NCBI RefSeq assembly: GCF_001997345.1
Contig: NZ_CP019606.1
Location: 1,550,001-1,614,000 of the forward strand
Direction: 5' to 3'
DNA from: Tessaracoccus aquimaris
Lineage (GTDB): Bacteria > Actinomycetota > Actinomycetes > Propionibacteriales > Propionibacteriaceae
DNA: 64,000 nucleotides
The translations under genes were made by a program, and so were the position numbers. Of this stretch, positions 27,206 through 34,681 are shown one piece after another. Below the pieces are notes generated by a model that was not told the DNA's origin, ran no database searches, and saw nothing but the letters and a program-made list of their open reading frames with translations. Numbering within the stretch: position 1 is the stretch's first letter; every line of letters starts with the position of its first letter.

Positions 27206-27621
27206 GCCTCGACCATAGCGACCACACCCGGCCGTAGCCTCCGGCACGGAACGTGGATCCCGGGTCGTGCCCGGGATCCACGTTGCGCGAGAGACGACGA
27301 ACGACGTTCAGCGGCACTCGGCCCTAAGAAGGGGACCTCATAAGTCCTGGCCGTCTCCACTCCGTCGACAACGACGGATGCACGAACCGCGATCGTGCCA
27401 GATCCGCAAGGACCCCCATGAAAGAAGCCCAGCGAACCTCCCAGCCACGTACAGGGCAGCCATTCTTCGGCTTCCGGCCACGCCAGCACGCTCTCCACGA
27501 ACCCCGCATGCTCAGCATCAGTGATCGCTGCGGCCGCATCCTCCGGTACCGCCAGGAGGTAGACCCGGTTCCGAGCCGTGAGATCCGGAAGTTCCTGAAG
27601 GCCCGGGCGGGTGATCAGCAC
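27184..27621 (-). CDS. Unrecognised ORF, possibly a decaying gene at the island edge
   Basis: The middle of this frame (about 27343-27600) reads like a real protein (NRVYLLAVPEDAAAAITDAEHAGFVESV, then WLGGSLGFFHGGPCGSGTIAVRASVVVDG; cited by parts). The tail runs through a hairpin terminator and over the start of the DUF4921 gene, which a real gene would not do, so the true end is probably near 27343 and a frameshift is likely. GTG at 27621 is a guess. I recognise no family. Confidence 0.35.
   Translation of the reverse strand: MLITRPGLQELPDLTARNRVYLLAVPEDAAAAITDAEHAGFVESVLAWPEAEEWLPCTWLGGSLGFFHGGPCGSGTIAVRASVVVDGVETARTYEVPFLGPSAAERRSSSLAQRGSRARPGIHVPCRRLRPGVVAMVEAWLKTSW
27250..27284. terminator. 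15-bp hairpin terminator at the left edge of the island
   Basis: AACGTGGATCCCGGG (27250-27264) pairs perfectly with CCCGGGATCCACGTT (27270-27284) around loop TCGTG. It stands between the unrecognised ORF and the DUF4921 start and would end minus-strand transcripts coming from the island. Confidence 0.75.
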
Positions 27622-27916
27622 GCGCCGTCCCCCCGTGCAGCAGGCTCGTTGACATCGTCGACCCACCGAACGCCGTCGGCACAGGGCACCAGGTGGCGCT
27701 AGGCGCAAACCCGAATACTCGATCGACGGGCCTGTGCCAGATCCACCGGGCGGCGGCGTAGGGGAGACGACATTGGAACGGCCCCTTCTGGGCGGCGACG
27801 GCTGGTCAGACCATCGGGATGGGATACTCCGGACTCTACGCCAGGATCCTTATGTGTAGCGCAGACGTCAGCGGAGCCCTGCATCTCGGCTGTCGTGTCG
27901 CTGCGCGAAAGGTCGC

Positions 27917-28975
27917 TCAGCGGTCTTTTGTCCAGATGTAGAGCTTCTTTCCGGTGATCGTCAGCGCGGCGGCCATGCTGCCGGTCAGGGTCGCGACGAG
28001 ACATGCGGCAACTCCGACCAGGATGTGTGTGACGAGCCATCGTGCCTCGGGTGCGGTCGTGTTGGCCGTGGTGACGACGAGGGTGACGGTTGTGGCCAAT
28101 GCACTGGCAGGGAGGGCCCAGCACATAGTCTCCAGTTCGAGTTGAATGTGCTGCTGGGTGGCGCGGACGCCGAGGTGCTGGGCAAGGCTCAGCTCGACTC
28201 GTCGTGTCCGAATCAAGGTGTATCCCAGGCACGCGGAGGCCGCAGCGCCGATAACAAGGAGCCATCGGGTCGAGCGTGCCTGGAGCAGGCTGATCGTCGG
28301 TGTGGGTGTGCCGAATGCGGGGTTGAGCTGTTGGCGCGCCACGTTGTCGGTTCCCGGGACGACGACGGTACTAAGAAGGGCGAAGGTCGCTTCGTCGTGA
28401 GGCCAGATCGTCGCCCAGCAGGCATCGAATCGGCCGGGGGACGGGACCGGTTGCAGGGCGGCGGAAGCGAGTTGGCTGTTGCGTCCGTCGTCGGGGTAAG
28501 GGAAGGTTCCCGCGACCAGCGCCGAGGTCCCGTCCGCCATGGCGAGTGGACCGGTGCCGAACCGCGTGGCCATGGCCTCTGATAGCCAGACCCCGGGTGG
28601 CCCGGAAGGTTGTGCGTCGAGTGTCGCGGGGATATCTCCAGCCACATCGTAGAGAGCCGGCTTGGAGTGCGGATAGGCGAGCAGGTCGAACCTGTCGCGC
28701 ACCTCGCGCAGGGCAATGGCGCCGACGACCCCTTTGAGCCCTTGCAGCGCGACGCACCGCTGGCCGTCGATACCCGCAGGCGCTGCGATGATATGGGTTG
28801 CGCCGCCACCCGTGCGGACCGCGCGTTGAGCGATGAAGACGTGCTCGACGGCGAGCGCGTCCTGCAGGACGGTTCCAGCGATGATCACCAGCAGCGCCAG
28901 TGAGGCGAGCATTGCTCGGGTGGTGCCCGATGCTACGTTGCGAGTTGCTTCGGACAGGATCGACGACCATCTCAT
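27917..28975 (-). CDS. FtsX-like ABC transporter permease
   Basis: A 352-residue membrane protein with the MacB/FtsX layout: one N-terminal helix (SLALLVIIAGTVL, about 22-38), an extracellular domain of about 170 residues, then three C-terminal helices after about 230. It pairs with the ATPase encoded next to it, and its ATG overlaps that gene's stop (ATGA). With a separate membrane-fusion protein it would form a mechanotransmission-type exporter in a Gram-positive envelope. The DNA here is less GC-rich than the core genes. About 295 bases beyond it (27622-27916) hold no gene I can support. Confidence 0.8.
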   Translation of the reverse strand: MRWSSILSEATRNVASGTTRAMLASLALLVIIAGTVLQDALAVEHVFIAQRAVRTGGGATHIIAAPAGIDGQRCVALQGLKGVVGAIALREVRDRFDLLAYPHSKPALYDVAGDIPATLDAQPSGPPGVWLSEAMATRFGTGPLAMADGTSALVAGTFPYPDDGRNSQLASAALQPVPSPGRFDACWATIWPHDEATFALLSTVVVPGTDNVARQQLNPAFGTPTPTISLLQARSTRWLLVIGAAASACLGYTLIRTRRVELSLAQHLGVRATQQHIQLELETMCWALPASALATTVTLVVTTANTTAPEARWLVTHILVGVAACLVATLTGSMAAALTITGKKLYIWTKDR

Positions 28976-29577
28976 GGCGCCACCGGGTCGACCTGAAGGA
29001 TCTGGTCGCATCTGTTCCTCAGCAGCTCGTCGTGAGTGGCCAGCACAACGATCCGTTCCTCAGAGACCATCTCGCGGATCACGTCACCGATGGTGTGTGC
29101 GGTGTCGCGGTCGAGTTGGGCAGTGGGCTCATCGATCAGGATCGCGTCGTAGTCGCTCGCGGCTGCGCGAGCCAGGCACATCCGTTGGGCCTCGCCGCCT
29201 GACAGTCGGCGGAACTCCCGTGCCGCTACGTGAGCGAGTCCGAATCGATCGAGCAGATCCCTTGCCTGCGGTTCGGCCTCACGTCGCAAGAGCCCTCGCG
29301 CGAGGAGGGGCACGGCAACCTGATCGATTGCGGTGCGTCGCGGGGCGCCAACGGGGTTCTGCATGATCCACCCGATCCGGTCGACGCCGATGGCCTCGAT
29401 ATTGCCGTTGCTGGGGCGCAGCCCGCCGGAGAGTATCGACAACAGCGTGCTCTTCCCCGAGCCCGAGGGCCCGACCAGGCCGTACAGCACACCGGGTCGA
29501 AGGTCGAACGACAGGTCGGCGAACAGCGGAGGCTGGCCCGGGAACCGGTGCCCCAGCCCTTCGGCTACGAGCCGCAC
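28972..29577 (-). CDS. ABC exporter ATPase of the island operon
   Basis: A 201-residue ATPase of the LolD/MacB type. Walker A VGPSGSGKST, Q-loop IMQNPVGA, signature [10 protein letters not shown], Walker B AILIDEPTAQLD and switch ATHD are all present. GTG at 29577 lies inside the end of the upstream membrane-fusion gene (13-base overlap), because the homology begins at VRLVAEGLGHRF; the longer open frame is antisense noise. It energises the FtsX-like permease that follows. Confidence 0.86.
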   Translation of the reverse strand: MRLVAEGLGHRFPGQPPLFADLSFDLRPGVLYGLVGPSGSGKSTLLSILSGGLRPSNGNIEAIGVDRIGWIMQNPVGAPRRTAIDQVAVPLLARGLLRREAEPQARDLLDRFGLAHVAAREFRRLSGGEAQRMCLARAAASDYDAILIDEPTAQLDRDTAHTIGDVIREMVSEERIVVLATHDELLRNRCDQILQVDPVAP

Positions 29578-30599
29578 GTGGCATCCATCGCGGGATACAC
29601 GTCGACGGCCGGTGGTGGATCGCCCACCAGCCGCACGTAGGTCAGGCCCAACGCGGAACTGATGACCTCTGCCGCGATGGGGGATCCAGCGCTCAGCACG
29701 CACACCCGCGCTGAGGCGTCCCTGACCACCGAGGAAGGCGGTACCGCATAGACCGGAATCGGCGTCGCAAGACGCAACGCCCCACTGACCTGGACGCTCT
29801 CCCCGGTTCCCTGGGCGATGGCGGCGGTGACCTCTGCCGTCGCCAGCACGGCTCTGGCGTCTTCCGGATCGGCCAGGCGGAGGTCCTTGTCGAGCTTCAC
29901 CGTCGTCGCTGCGACGGTCAGGGTGCGGGGCCCATCGAAGAGGTCCGCGGGAGCGGCAAGGCTCACTGTGGCGTGGCCAGAGCTGGCCGTCCCGATCACC
30001 GCGCCGGCAGCGATGTCCTGCCCCGCGGAGAGAGGGCACTGCGTGATGATGACCTCGTTCTCAGGTAGCCACACGACCTGACTCAGCCGGAAAACCCCAT
30101 CCTTTGCGGGCACCTGGGCCTTGGTCGCGGTCTTCTTCCATGCGTCCTGAGTCAAGGTGTCGAACCGCCCGGAGACGGGTATCTCAGCACCGAGATGGTT
30201 CAGTGCACGCTGCAGGTTCGCCACATCCTCACCCTCGTCACCGGCCGTCAAGTCCCGGTACCACGGTTCCTGCCCGCTCAATAGCAGCAGCCCTGCCCCG
30301 CCCACCGCAACGGGAGACGAGCCCGAGGCCCAATAATCGCCGACCGCGCAGTCGACCGTTGTGAGGATGCCGGACTCCCGTACGATCAGGGGTCTGCCTG
30401 GCGCCGGCGCCACGCTGACTTCGACCGGACGCTCGTCGGCGAACTCGCTGCGGGCCAAGGCATAGAACGACTCGCCCGCGTCTCCCAGCGTAGGCTCATC
30501 GATTGGCCGGAACGCCGAGAACCAGACGACTCCCACACTCACAGCGGCTACCGCGGACCACGACAAGACGAGCGACGGAAAACGTACGCGCGCGGTCAC
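29565..30599 (-). CDS. Membrane-fusion protein with peptidoglycan-binding domain
   Basis: A 344-residue extracytoplasmic adaptor. A single N-terminal helix (VLSWSAVAAVSVGVVWF) anchors it. A PG_binding_1-like domain is visible at DEGEDVANLQRALNHLGA and RFDTLTQDAW, flanked by beta-rich HlyD-like segments (NEVIITQCPLSAGQDIAAGAVIG). Such adaptors work with MacB-type exporters. GTG at 30599 overlaps the upstream lipoprotein stop (GTGA). It is third in the operon secreted protein - lipoprotein - adaptor - ATPase - permease. Confidence 0.78.
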   Translation of the reverse strand: MTARVRFPSLVLSWSAVAAVSVGVVWFSAFRPIDEPTLGDAGESFYALARSEFADERPVEVSVAPAPGRPLIVRESGILTTVDCAVGDYWASGSSPVAVGGAGLLLLSGQEPWYRDLTAGDEGEDVANLQRALNHLGAEIPVSGRFDTLTQDAWKKTATKAQVPAKDGVFRLSQVVWLPENEVIITQCPLSAGQDIAAGAVIGTASSGHATVSLAAPADLFDGPRTLTVAATTVKLDKDLRLADPEDARAVLATAEVTAAIAQGTGESVQVSGALRLATPIPVYAVPPSSVVRDASARVCVLSAGSPIAAEVISSALGLTYVRLVGDPPPAVDVYPAMDATCGS

Positions 30600-31192
30600 T
30601 CTTCCTTGCCCATGCTGCTCGGGTTCTCCATGCACTTGATCGACTTTTCGGAGTTCACCAACTCCTGAGCCGCCGGATCTACCGGCGTCCCCGAAGAGTC
30701 GCCATCCGCGCCAGCCGCCGTCATCAGATCACGAAGATCCTGAGCACCGAACGGTGCCTTCACCAGACCCGCCGCGACAAAGCAGCGCGCGAGCGCCTCG
30801 TCCGGATCGAGCTTGTCAGGGTTCATCAGGACATCCACGTACAGCGGCTCAATCAGCGCCGTCGTGCCTCGTGCACACCCATCACTCATGCGGTCGTAGG
30901 CGTCGATGTCTCCAGAGACTTGATAGACGTAGTAGCCGCTCTGATCCTTCAGCTCGACGTTGCCGCCACCATCACGAATGCAGGAGACATAACGCTGCAT
31001 TGCCTCCTCGTACTCCGCCCGCGTGATCTCCCCATCCTCCAGGACGGCGCGCTCGAAATCCGACGTAGCGAACTCTTTCGCCTGCCGAAAATCCTCCGCG
31101 TAGGGATTGGTCGCTGGGGCTGGACCCGAACACCCGGCGCCCGCGATGGCGGTCGTCAACACACACAAGAGGGCTCGCCCGTGGAACTTCAC
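30596..31192 (-). CDS. Cysteine-containing lipoprotein of the island operon
   Basis: A 198-residue predicted lipoprotein: VKFHGRALLCVLTTAIAGAG then Cys, a plausible though not ideal lipobox. The mature part has four further cysteines (YVSCIRDGG, SDGCARG, LARCFVAAG, SIKCMEN), probably two disulfides. I recognise no family. The start is GTG at 31192, only 13 bases after the small secreted protein gene; the longer frame upstream overlaps that gene and is rejected. It may be a substrate-handling or immunity factor for the exporter (inference). Confidence 0.68.
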   Translation of the reverse strand: MKFHGRALLCVLTTAIAGAGCSGPAPATNPYAEDFRQAKEFATSDFERAVLEDGEITRAEYEEAMQRYVSCIRDGGGNVELKDQSGYYVYQVSGDIDAYDRMSDGCARGTTALIEPLYVDVLMNPDKLDPDEALARCFVAAGLVKAPFGAQDLRDLMTAAGADGDSSGTPVDPAAQELVNSEKSIKCMENPSSMGKEE

Positions 31193-31205
31193 AAGGAACC
31201 TACGC

Positions 31206-31577
31206 TCAGAAGTACATCCAGTCGTTCCAGCTAGAGCTTCCAGCCGAGATCTGAATCCGCAGACCATGTCCCGCACCAGACACCCCACCGGTGGCTGAAA
31301 CGTAGGAGTTGCGCGACTTCGGTCCATCTGTGATCGTCGGGTAGTTGGCGATGTACCGCATCACACGCGCCTGCACGTTGCCAGCGCAGTCGTTGCTCTT
31401 CGCACGCGTCCAGCTCAGCGAAGAGGAATCCCCCTTGGTGCCAAGCGCCGTGCACCCGCTCGGACTCGGGTTGGCCATCGGCGCAGCCGGTGCCGCGCTT
31501 GCTGGTGCAACACTCGCTACTCCGGTCAGAACGAGCGCCGCGACAGCTCCGGCCACGGCTCTAGCTGAAACCTTCAT
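31206..31577 (-). CDS. Small secreted protein, first gene of the exporter operon
   Basis: A 123-residue precursor with a clear Sec signal peptide (MKVSARAVAGAVAALVLTG, cleavage likely after ASVAPASA). The mature protein of about 95 residues is Ser/Gly/Asn-rich with two cysteines (SGCTALG and NDCAGN) and an aromatic C-terminus WNDWMYF. It opens the operon encoding lipoprotein, adaptor, ATPase and permease. The architecture recalls secreted bacteriocins with dedicated ABC genes, but I see no sequence match to a known bacteriocin family. ATG at 31577 follows GAAGGAG at 10 bases. Confidence 0.65.
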   Translation of the reverse strand: MKVSARAVAGAVAALVLTGVASVAPASAAPAAPMANPSPSGCTALGTKGDSSSLSWTRAKSNDCAGNVQARVMRYIANYPTITDGPKSRNSYVSATGGVSGAGHGLRIQISAGSSSWNDWMYF

Positions 31578-31790
31578 TGCCTTCACACTCCTTCTCGCAG
31601 GTGGTTTTGACCCTAGCATCCGCAAGGCGGAGCCACAGGCCGTATGCAGATCCCCAACGATCACAGCATGGCGAACAAGCTCCGACCCCACACCACCTCG
31701 ACTTATAACAATTTGGCAACGCTTCTCAAGTTCAGGTAGAAGCGCCTCGAAGAAGGTAGGCTGACTGGCCAACCGTAAGGAGGATTTGGG

Positions 31791-32330
31791 ATGAAAATCG
31801 TTCACAGGTTCTTCGCCGCCTTCGTCGTGGGGACCCTCATAGTCTTCGCGGCTCAGCTTGACGCGAGCGCCTACACGACGACCGGCTGCAAATGGGGGTC
31901 GGGCACCATCAAGGTCGACACTCGCTATGTCAACGGACATTTCTTCACCGCCATCAAGCAGGCGATCTCCAACTACACTTCCGCGACGGACGTCACGATG
32001 TCGTATGTCGACGCAAGCGGCCCCGGACTGAAGGCGCAGAACGCTGATTATGGGTATACCGGCTGGGAAGGTAGGGCGGATTGGACATGTGCGTTGGGGC
32101 GCTACATCGGCGTTACCGCGAAGATCAACATGACCTACCTGCCGGGAACCTCCAGCACCGACGTCCCTCGCCTGAAGGTCGTCTGGCTGCACGAACTCGG
32201 TCATTCAATCGGGCTTGGACACGTATCGACTGTCAAGCGCGTTATGTATACGTCTGCTAGCACGGCATACAGCAATGGTGTCCGCAGCCTGACCAGCGAC
32301 GAAATCGCTGGTGTGAACGCGCTCTACTAA
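31791..32330 (+). CDS. Secreted matrixin-like zinc metalloprotease
   Basis: A 179-residue metzincin. A signal peptide (MKIVHRFFAAFVVGTLIVFA) ends near ASA at 25-27. The zinc motif HELGHSIGLGH gives ligands His134, His138 and His144 with catalytic Glu135, and VMY at 151-153 is the Met-turn. Cys33 and Cys100 may form a disulfide. At about 150 mature residues it is a minimal catalytic domain without a recognisable propeptide. AAGGAGGAT upstream of the ATG is a strong ribosome site. It heads a three-gene operon divergent from the secreted-protein/exporter operon. Confidence 0.88.
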   Translation: MKIVHRFFAAFVVGTLIVFAAQLDASAYTTTGCKWGSGTIKVDTRYVNGHFFTAIKQAISNYTSATDVTMSYVDASGPGLKAQNADYGYTGWEGRADWTCALGRYIGVTAKINMTYLPGTSSTDVPRLKVVWLHELGHSIGLGHVSTVKRVMYTSASTAYSNGVRSLTSDEIAGVNALY

Positions 32331-32347
32331 AATCGGAGGCGATGATC

Positions 32348-32884
32348 ATGTCACGTATCTACACGGCAGCCGTGGTGCTCCTGCTCAGCTTGCTCACCGG
32401 ATGTGCCGCTGTCACCAGCGGGGGCGAAGTTTCGCGCGTCCGCCTCTACGGATCAGTCAGCGAGATGGCCGAAGACAGCGCCCTGGTCGTCACCGGACGC
32501 GTGGTCGAAACCAAGACAGTCCGTGATTTCGACGATGAAACTGACTTCACGCTCTCCACGGTTGAGGTCCTGGAGTCGAACGACGCGAAGGTCGGGGACC
32601 TGCTCACCGTTCGTCAGTTCGGCTCAGATAAGCAGGAGCCTGTGGTGCCGTTGCTTGTCACAGGACATGAATACCTGCTTTTCTTGACGAGCTCCGGACT
32701 CAAGGGAGATCTGGCCACCCATTACTATGTGACCGGGAGCAACGCGGGTATCTACGAACTGGCTGATGAGTCCAAAGCACGCGGTGGCGTTCGAGAGCCA
32801 TCCGCCCGTCAGATCTCGCCCACAGACGGAGAACACCTCCCCGTAGACCTGGATCAGTCTACGATCGAGCAACTGGTGAGCTAA
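32348..32884 (+). CDS. Lipoprotein with a possible NTR/TIMP-like OB fold
   Basis: A 178-residue lipoprotein: MSRIYTAAVVLLLSLLTGC, lipobox LTG-Cys19. The mature domain follows the pattern of netrin/TIMP-type OB barrels: ALVVTGRVVETKTV, TLSTVEVLESNDAKVGDLLTV, then HEYLLFLTSS and a short Gly-rich end. The fold guess comes from pattern only. It sits 17 bases after the matrixin gene, so it may bind or restrain that protease on the cell surface (inference). ATG at 32348 fits the GGAGG spacing better than ATG at 32342. Confidence 0.65.
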   Translation: MSRIYTAAVVLLLSLLTGCAAVTSGGEVSRVRLYGSVSEMAEDSALVVTGRVVETKTVRDFDDETDFTLSTVEVLESNDAKVGDLLTVRQFGSDKQEPVVPLLVTGHEYLLFLTSSGLKGDLATHYYVTGSNAGIYELADESKARGGVREPSARQISPTDGEHLPVDLDQSTIEQLVS

Positions 32885-32887
32885 CCA

Positions 32888-33079
32888 GTGAAGAAGGTGC
32901 GGCGTATAGTTCCAGGGCTGGCCGTGATTTTACTCGGCCTGGTATTCCTCACCGTAACCACGACATTCAGCTGCTCCGAGGCATATTGCGGCCCAATCTA
33001 CGCCCCCTCCAGCCTTCTGTTCGTCGTCGCCACATTTGTGGCCGGAGGTTATCTTCTGTTCAGAAGAAGGCCCCGCTGA
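32888..33079 (+). CDS. Small two-helix membrane protein
   Basis: 63 residues with a basic start (VKKVRRIVPG), a first helix (LAVILLGLVFLTV), a short loop with two cysteines (SCSEAYCG), a second helix (LLFVVATFVAGGYLLF) and a basic RRRPR tail. No family is recognised. The GTG at 32888 lies three bases after the lipoprotein stop, and a terminator hairpin follows, so it closes the matrixin operon. Confidence 0.62.
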   Translation: MKKVRRIVPGLAVILLGLVFLTVTTTFSCSEAYCGPIYAPSSLLFVVATFVAGGYLLFRRRPR

Positions 33080-33142
33080 ACTACACCGCTCGTGGGTTGC
33101 ATGCGTTAGTTCTCTGACGGTTGTTCCAGGCGTTGAGGCAGA

Positions 33143-33182
33143 CGAGCCCGCCTAGCCGCGTAGCAGCTGCTAGGCGGGCTCG
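33143..33182. terminator. Terminator of the matrixin operon
   Basis: CGAGCCCGCCTAGC (33143-33156) pairs perfectly with GCTAGGCGGGCTCG (33169-33182) around a 12-base loop, followed by CTTCT. It lies 64 bases past the last gene of the operon. Confidence 0.8.
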
Positions 33183-33395
33183 CTTCTCAAGTTCTCTCGA
33201 TGGACCGACCTGCCGTGACCTGATCGTCGTATTTTTTTGTTCGCCACTGGGGTTGGGCCAGCACCGGGGACCGTCCCAACTGAGTATTCGCTCTTCTGAG
33301 GGCCACTGATATTGGGGTTCAGGGCCACTCGCCGTTCGATGTGATCGTGTCGGTGAGGGCCAGTGGGTATTCGTGTTCGGGGGGACCTTCCTAGG

Positions 33396-33433
33396 CTCCT
33401 TCTGCCGCGTGATAGGCCACGCGGCAGAAGGAG
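33396..33433 (+). promoter_or_regulatory. 16-bp hairpin that hides the istA ribosome binding site
   Basis: CTCCTTCTGCCGCGTG (33396-33411) pairs perfectly with CACGCGGCAGAAGGAG (33418-33433), loop ATAGGC. The right arm contains the Shine-Dalgarno AGAAGGAG, eight bases before the istA ATG. Readthrough transcripts would fold and block translation, a known way for insertion elements to limit activation by outside promoters. Confidence 0.7.
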
Positions 33434-33441
33434 TAATTCGG

Positions 33442-33633
33442 ATGGTGCGCAAGATCAAGGCGAAGCTCGTGCTTCGGTTGCGCGCGGAAGCTCTGACGGG
33501 TCGGCAGATCGCCGCGCAGGGAGTGTCCCGCACGAGCGTCGCCGCGGTCATCGACGCCGCCGAGCCTGACCATCCCAGAGCTCAGAACCTGCAAAGCCCC
33601 CAGCTGCGTCCCGCCCGGCGCCACCGCCAGTGA
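33442..33633 (+). pseudogene. istA: IS21-family transposase IstA, N-terminal remnant
   Basis: The first 42 residues (MVRKIKAKLVLRLRAEALTG, RQIAAQGVSRTSVAAVIDAAE) match the typical N-terminal helix-turn-helix of actinobacterial IS21 IstA proteins, normally about 500 residues. From about 33567 the frame continues as unrelated sequence to a stop at 33631-33633. The catalytic DDE domain and istB are gone, so it is inactive. Confidence 0.7.
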
Positions 33634-33642
33634 CAGGACCAG

Positions 33643-34554
33643 TCAGAAGACCAGCGGGTCGATCGCAACGGCGAGGAACAGCAGCGCCAGGTAGGTGTTG
33701 GACCAGTGGAACAGGCGCATCGCCTTGAGTTGGGCGCCCTCGAGGCCACGGTGCGCGCGGCGCCACAGCGCGACGGCCTCCCAGATGAACACCGCGCCGA
33801 GCACGGCGGCGGCGATCGGGTACAGCAGGCCGGTCGGGGTCAGCGGCCACAGCGCGAGCGAGACGAGCACGGTGGCGACCGTGTAGGCCAGAATCTGGTT
33901 GGAGACCTTCGGCGCGGGGCGCACGACCGGCAGCATCGGCACGTCGGCGGCGGCGTAGTCCTCCTTGTAGCGGAACGCCAGCGCCCACGTGTGCGGGGGC
34001 GTCCACAGGAACACGATCGCGAACAGGATGAACGGCGCGAGCGCGACGCTGCCCGTCACGGCAGTCCAGCCGATCAGGGGCGGGAAGCAGCCGGCGATGC
34101 CGCCCCAGATGGTGTTCTGCCAGGTGCGGCGCTTCAGCCACATCGTGTAGACGAAGACGTAGAACGCGTTGGCGGCCAGCGCAAGGATCGCCGAGAGCCA
34201 GTTGGCGCCGAAGCCGAGGATCAGGGTCGCGGCGATGCCGAGCACGATGCCGAACACCAAGGCGGCGGCGGTGCTGACCTGATGGCGCGGGACGGGGCGC
34301 CTGCGGGTGCGGCGCATGATCTCGTCGATGTCGGCGTCCCACACGCAGTTGAACGTGTTGGCCGACCCGGCCGCGAGGAATCCGCCGACCAACGTGACGA
34401 GGATCAGCCGCCACGGAGGGAGCCCTCCTGCGGCCAGGAACATCGCCGGAATGGTCGTGACGAGCAGCAATTCGACGACGCGTGGTTTGGTGAGGGCAAC
34501 ATATGCCTTCACGACATCGCCGAACCGCGCCTTCGCAGGCACCGTCACACTCAT
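33643..34554 (-). CDS. ctaB: CtaB/COX10, protoheme IX farnesyltransferase
   Basis: A UbiA-superfamily prenyltransferase that converts heme B to heme O for cytochrome oxidase. The first Asp-rich prenyl-binding motif NTFNCVWDADIDEIMRRTRRRP (positions about 68-89; quoted by ends NTFNC and RRRP) and the WTPPHTWALA block are clear; about nine helices are expected. ATG at 34554 gives 303 residues; GTG at 34581 adds nine. It is divergent from zwf across about 100 bases, and the IS21 remnant lies just past its stop. Confidence 0.92.
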   Translation of the reverse strand: MSVTVPAKARFGDVVKAYVALTKPRVVELLLVTTIPAMFLAAGGLPPWRLILVTLVGGFLAAGSANTFNCVWDADIDEIMRRTRRRPVPRHQVSTAAALVFGIVLGIAATLILGFGANWLSAILALAANAFYVFVYTMWLKRRTWQNTIWGGIAGCFPPLIGWTAVTGSVALAPFILFAIVFLWTPPHTWALAFRYKEDYAAADVPMLPVVRPAPKVSNQILAYTVATVLVSLALWPLTPTGLLYPIAAAVLGAVFIWEAVALWRRAHRGLEGAQLKAMRLFHWSNTYLALLFLAVAIDPLVF

Positions 34555-34681
34555 GACAGCCACACACACCCCGATTTCCACGAAACTCGGTCGCAGTCTA
34601 CCCCGCCCCGCACAATCGTGCCCACACGCGATGTGGTATGGCGTTCCGCCGCCCCCTCCCTAACGTCTAGGGTGGTGCCTG

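Larger units (their letters stand above)
33298..33633 (+). mobile_element. Truncated left end of an IS21-family element
   Basis: Three spaced copies of a GAGGGCCA/CAGGGCCA block (about 33298, 33320 and 33355) resemble the multiple terminal repeats of IS21 elements. They are followed by the start of an istA-type transposase gene at 33442. The element is lost after about 33567, where sequence unrelated to IstA begins. No istB or right end is present. It marks the right border of the accessory island, 10 bases before ctaB. Confidence 0.65.

Noticed and set aside
27699..28265. 188-codon minus-strand frame at the left of the island
   Set aside because: It overlaps the end of the FtsX-like permease in another frame and has no recognisable content.
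31206..31577. Assignment of the small secreted protein as a lactococcin 972-family bacteriocin
   Set aside because: The neighbouring ABC genes are suggestive, but the mature sequence and its C-terminus do not resemble that family, so no name was given.
31578..32204. N-terminal extension of the small secreted protein frame
   Set aside because: It runs antisense through the matrixin gene, while a clean signal peptide starts at 31577.
33081..33551. 156-codon minus-strand frame across the IS remnant
   Set aside because: It is antisense to the istA fragment and the terminal repeats, crosses a terminator, and resembles no protein.
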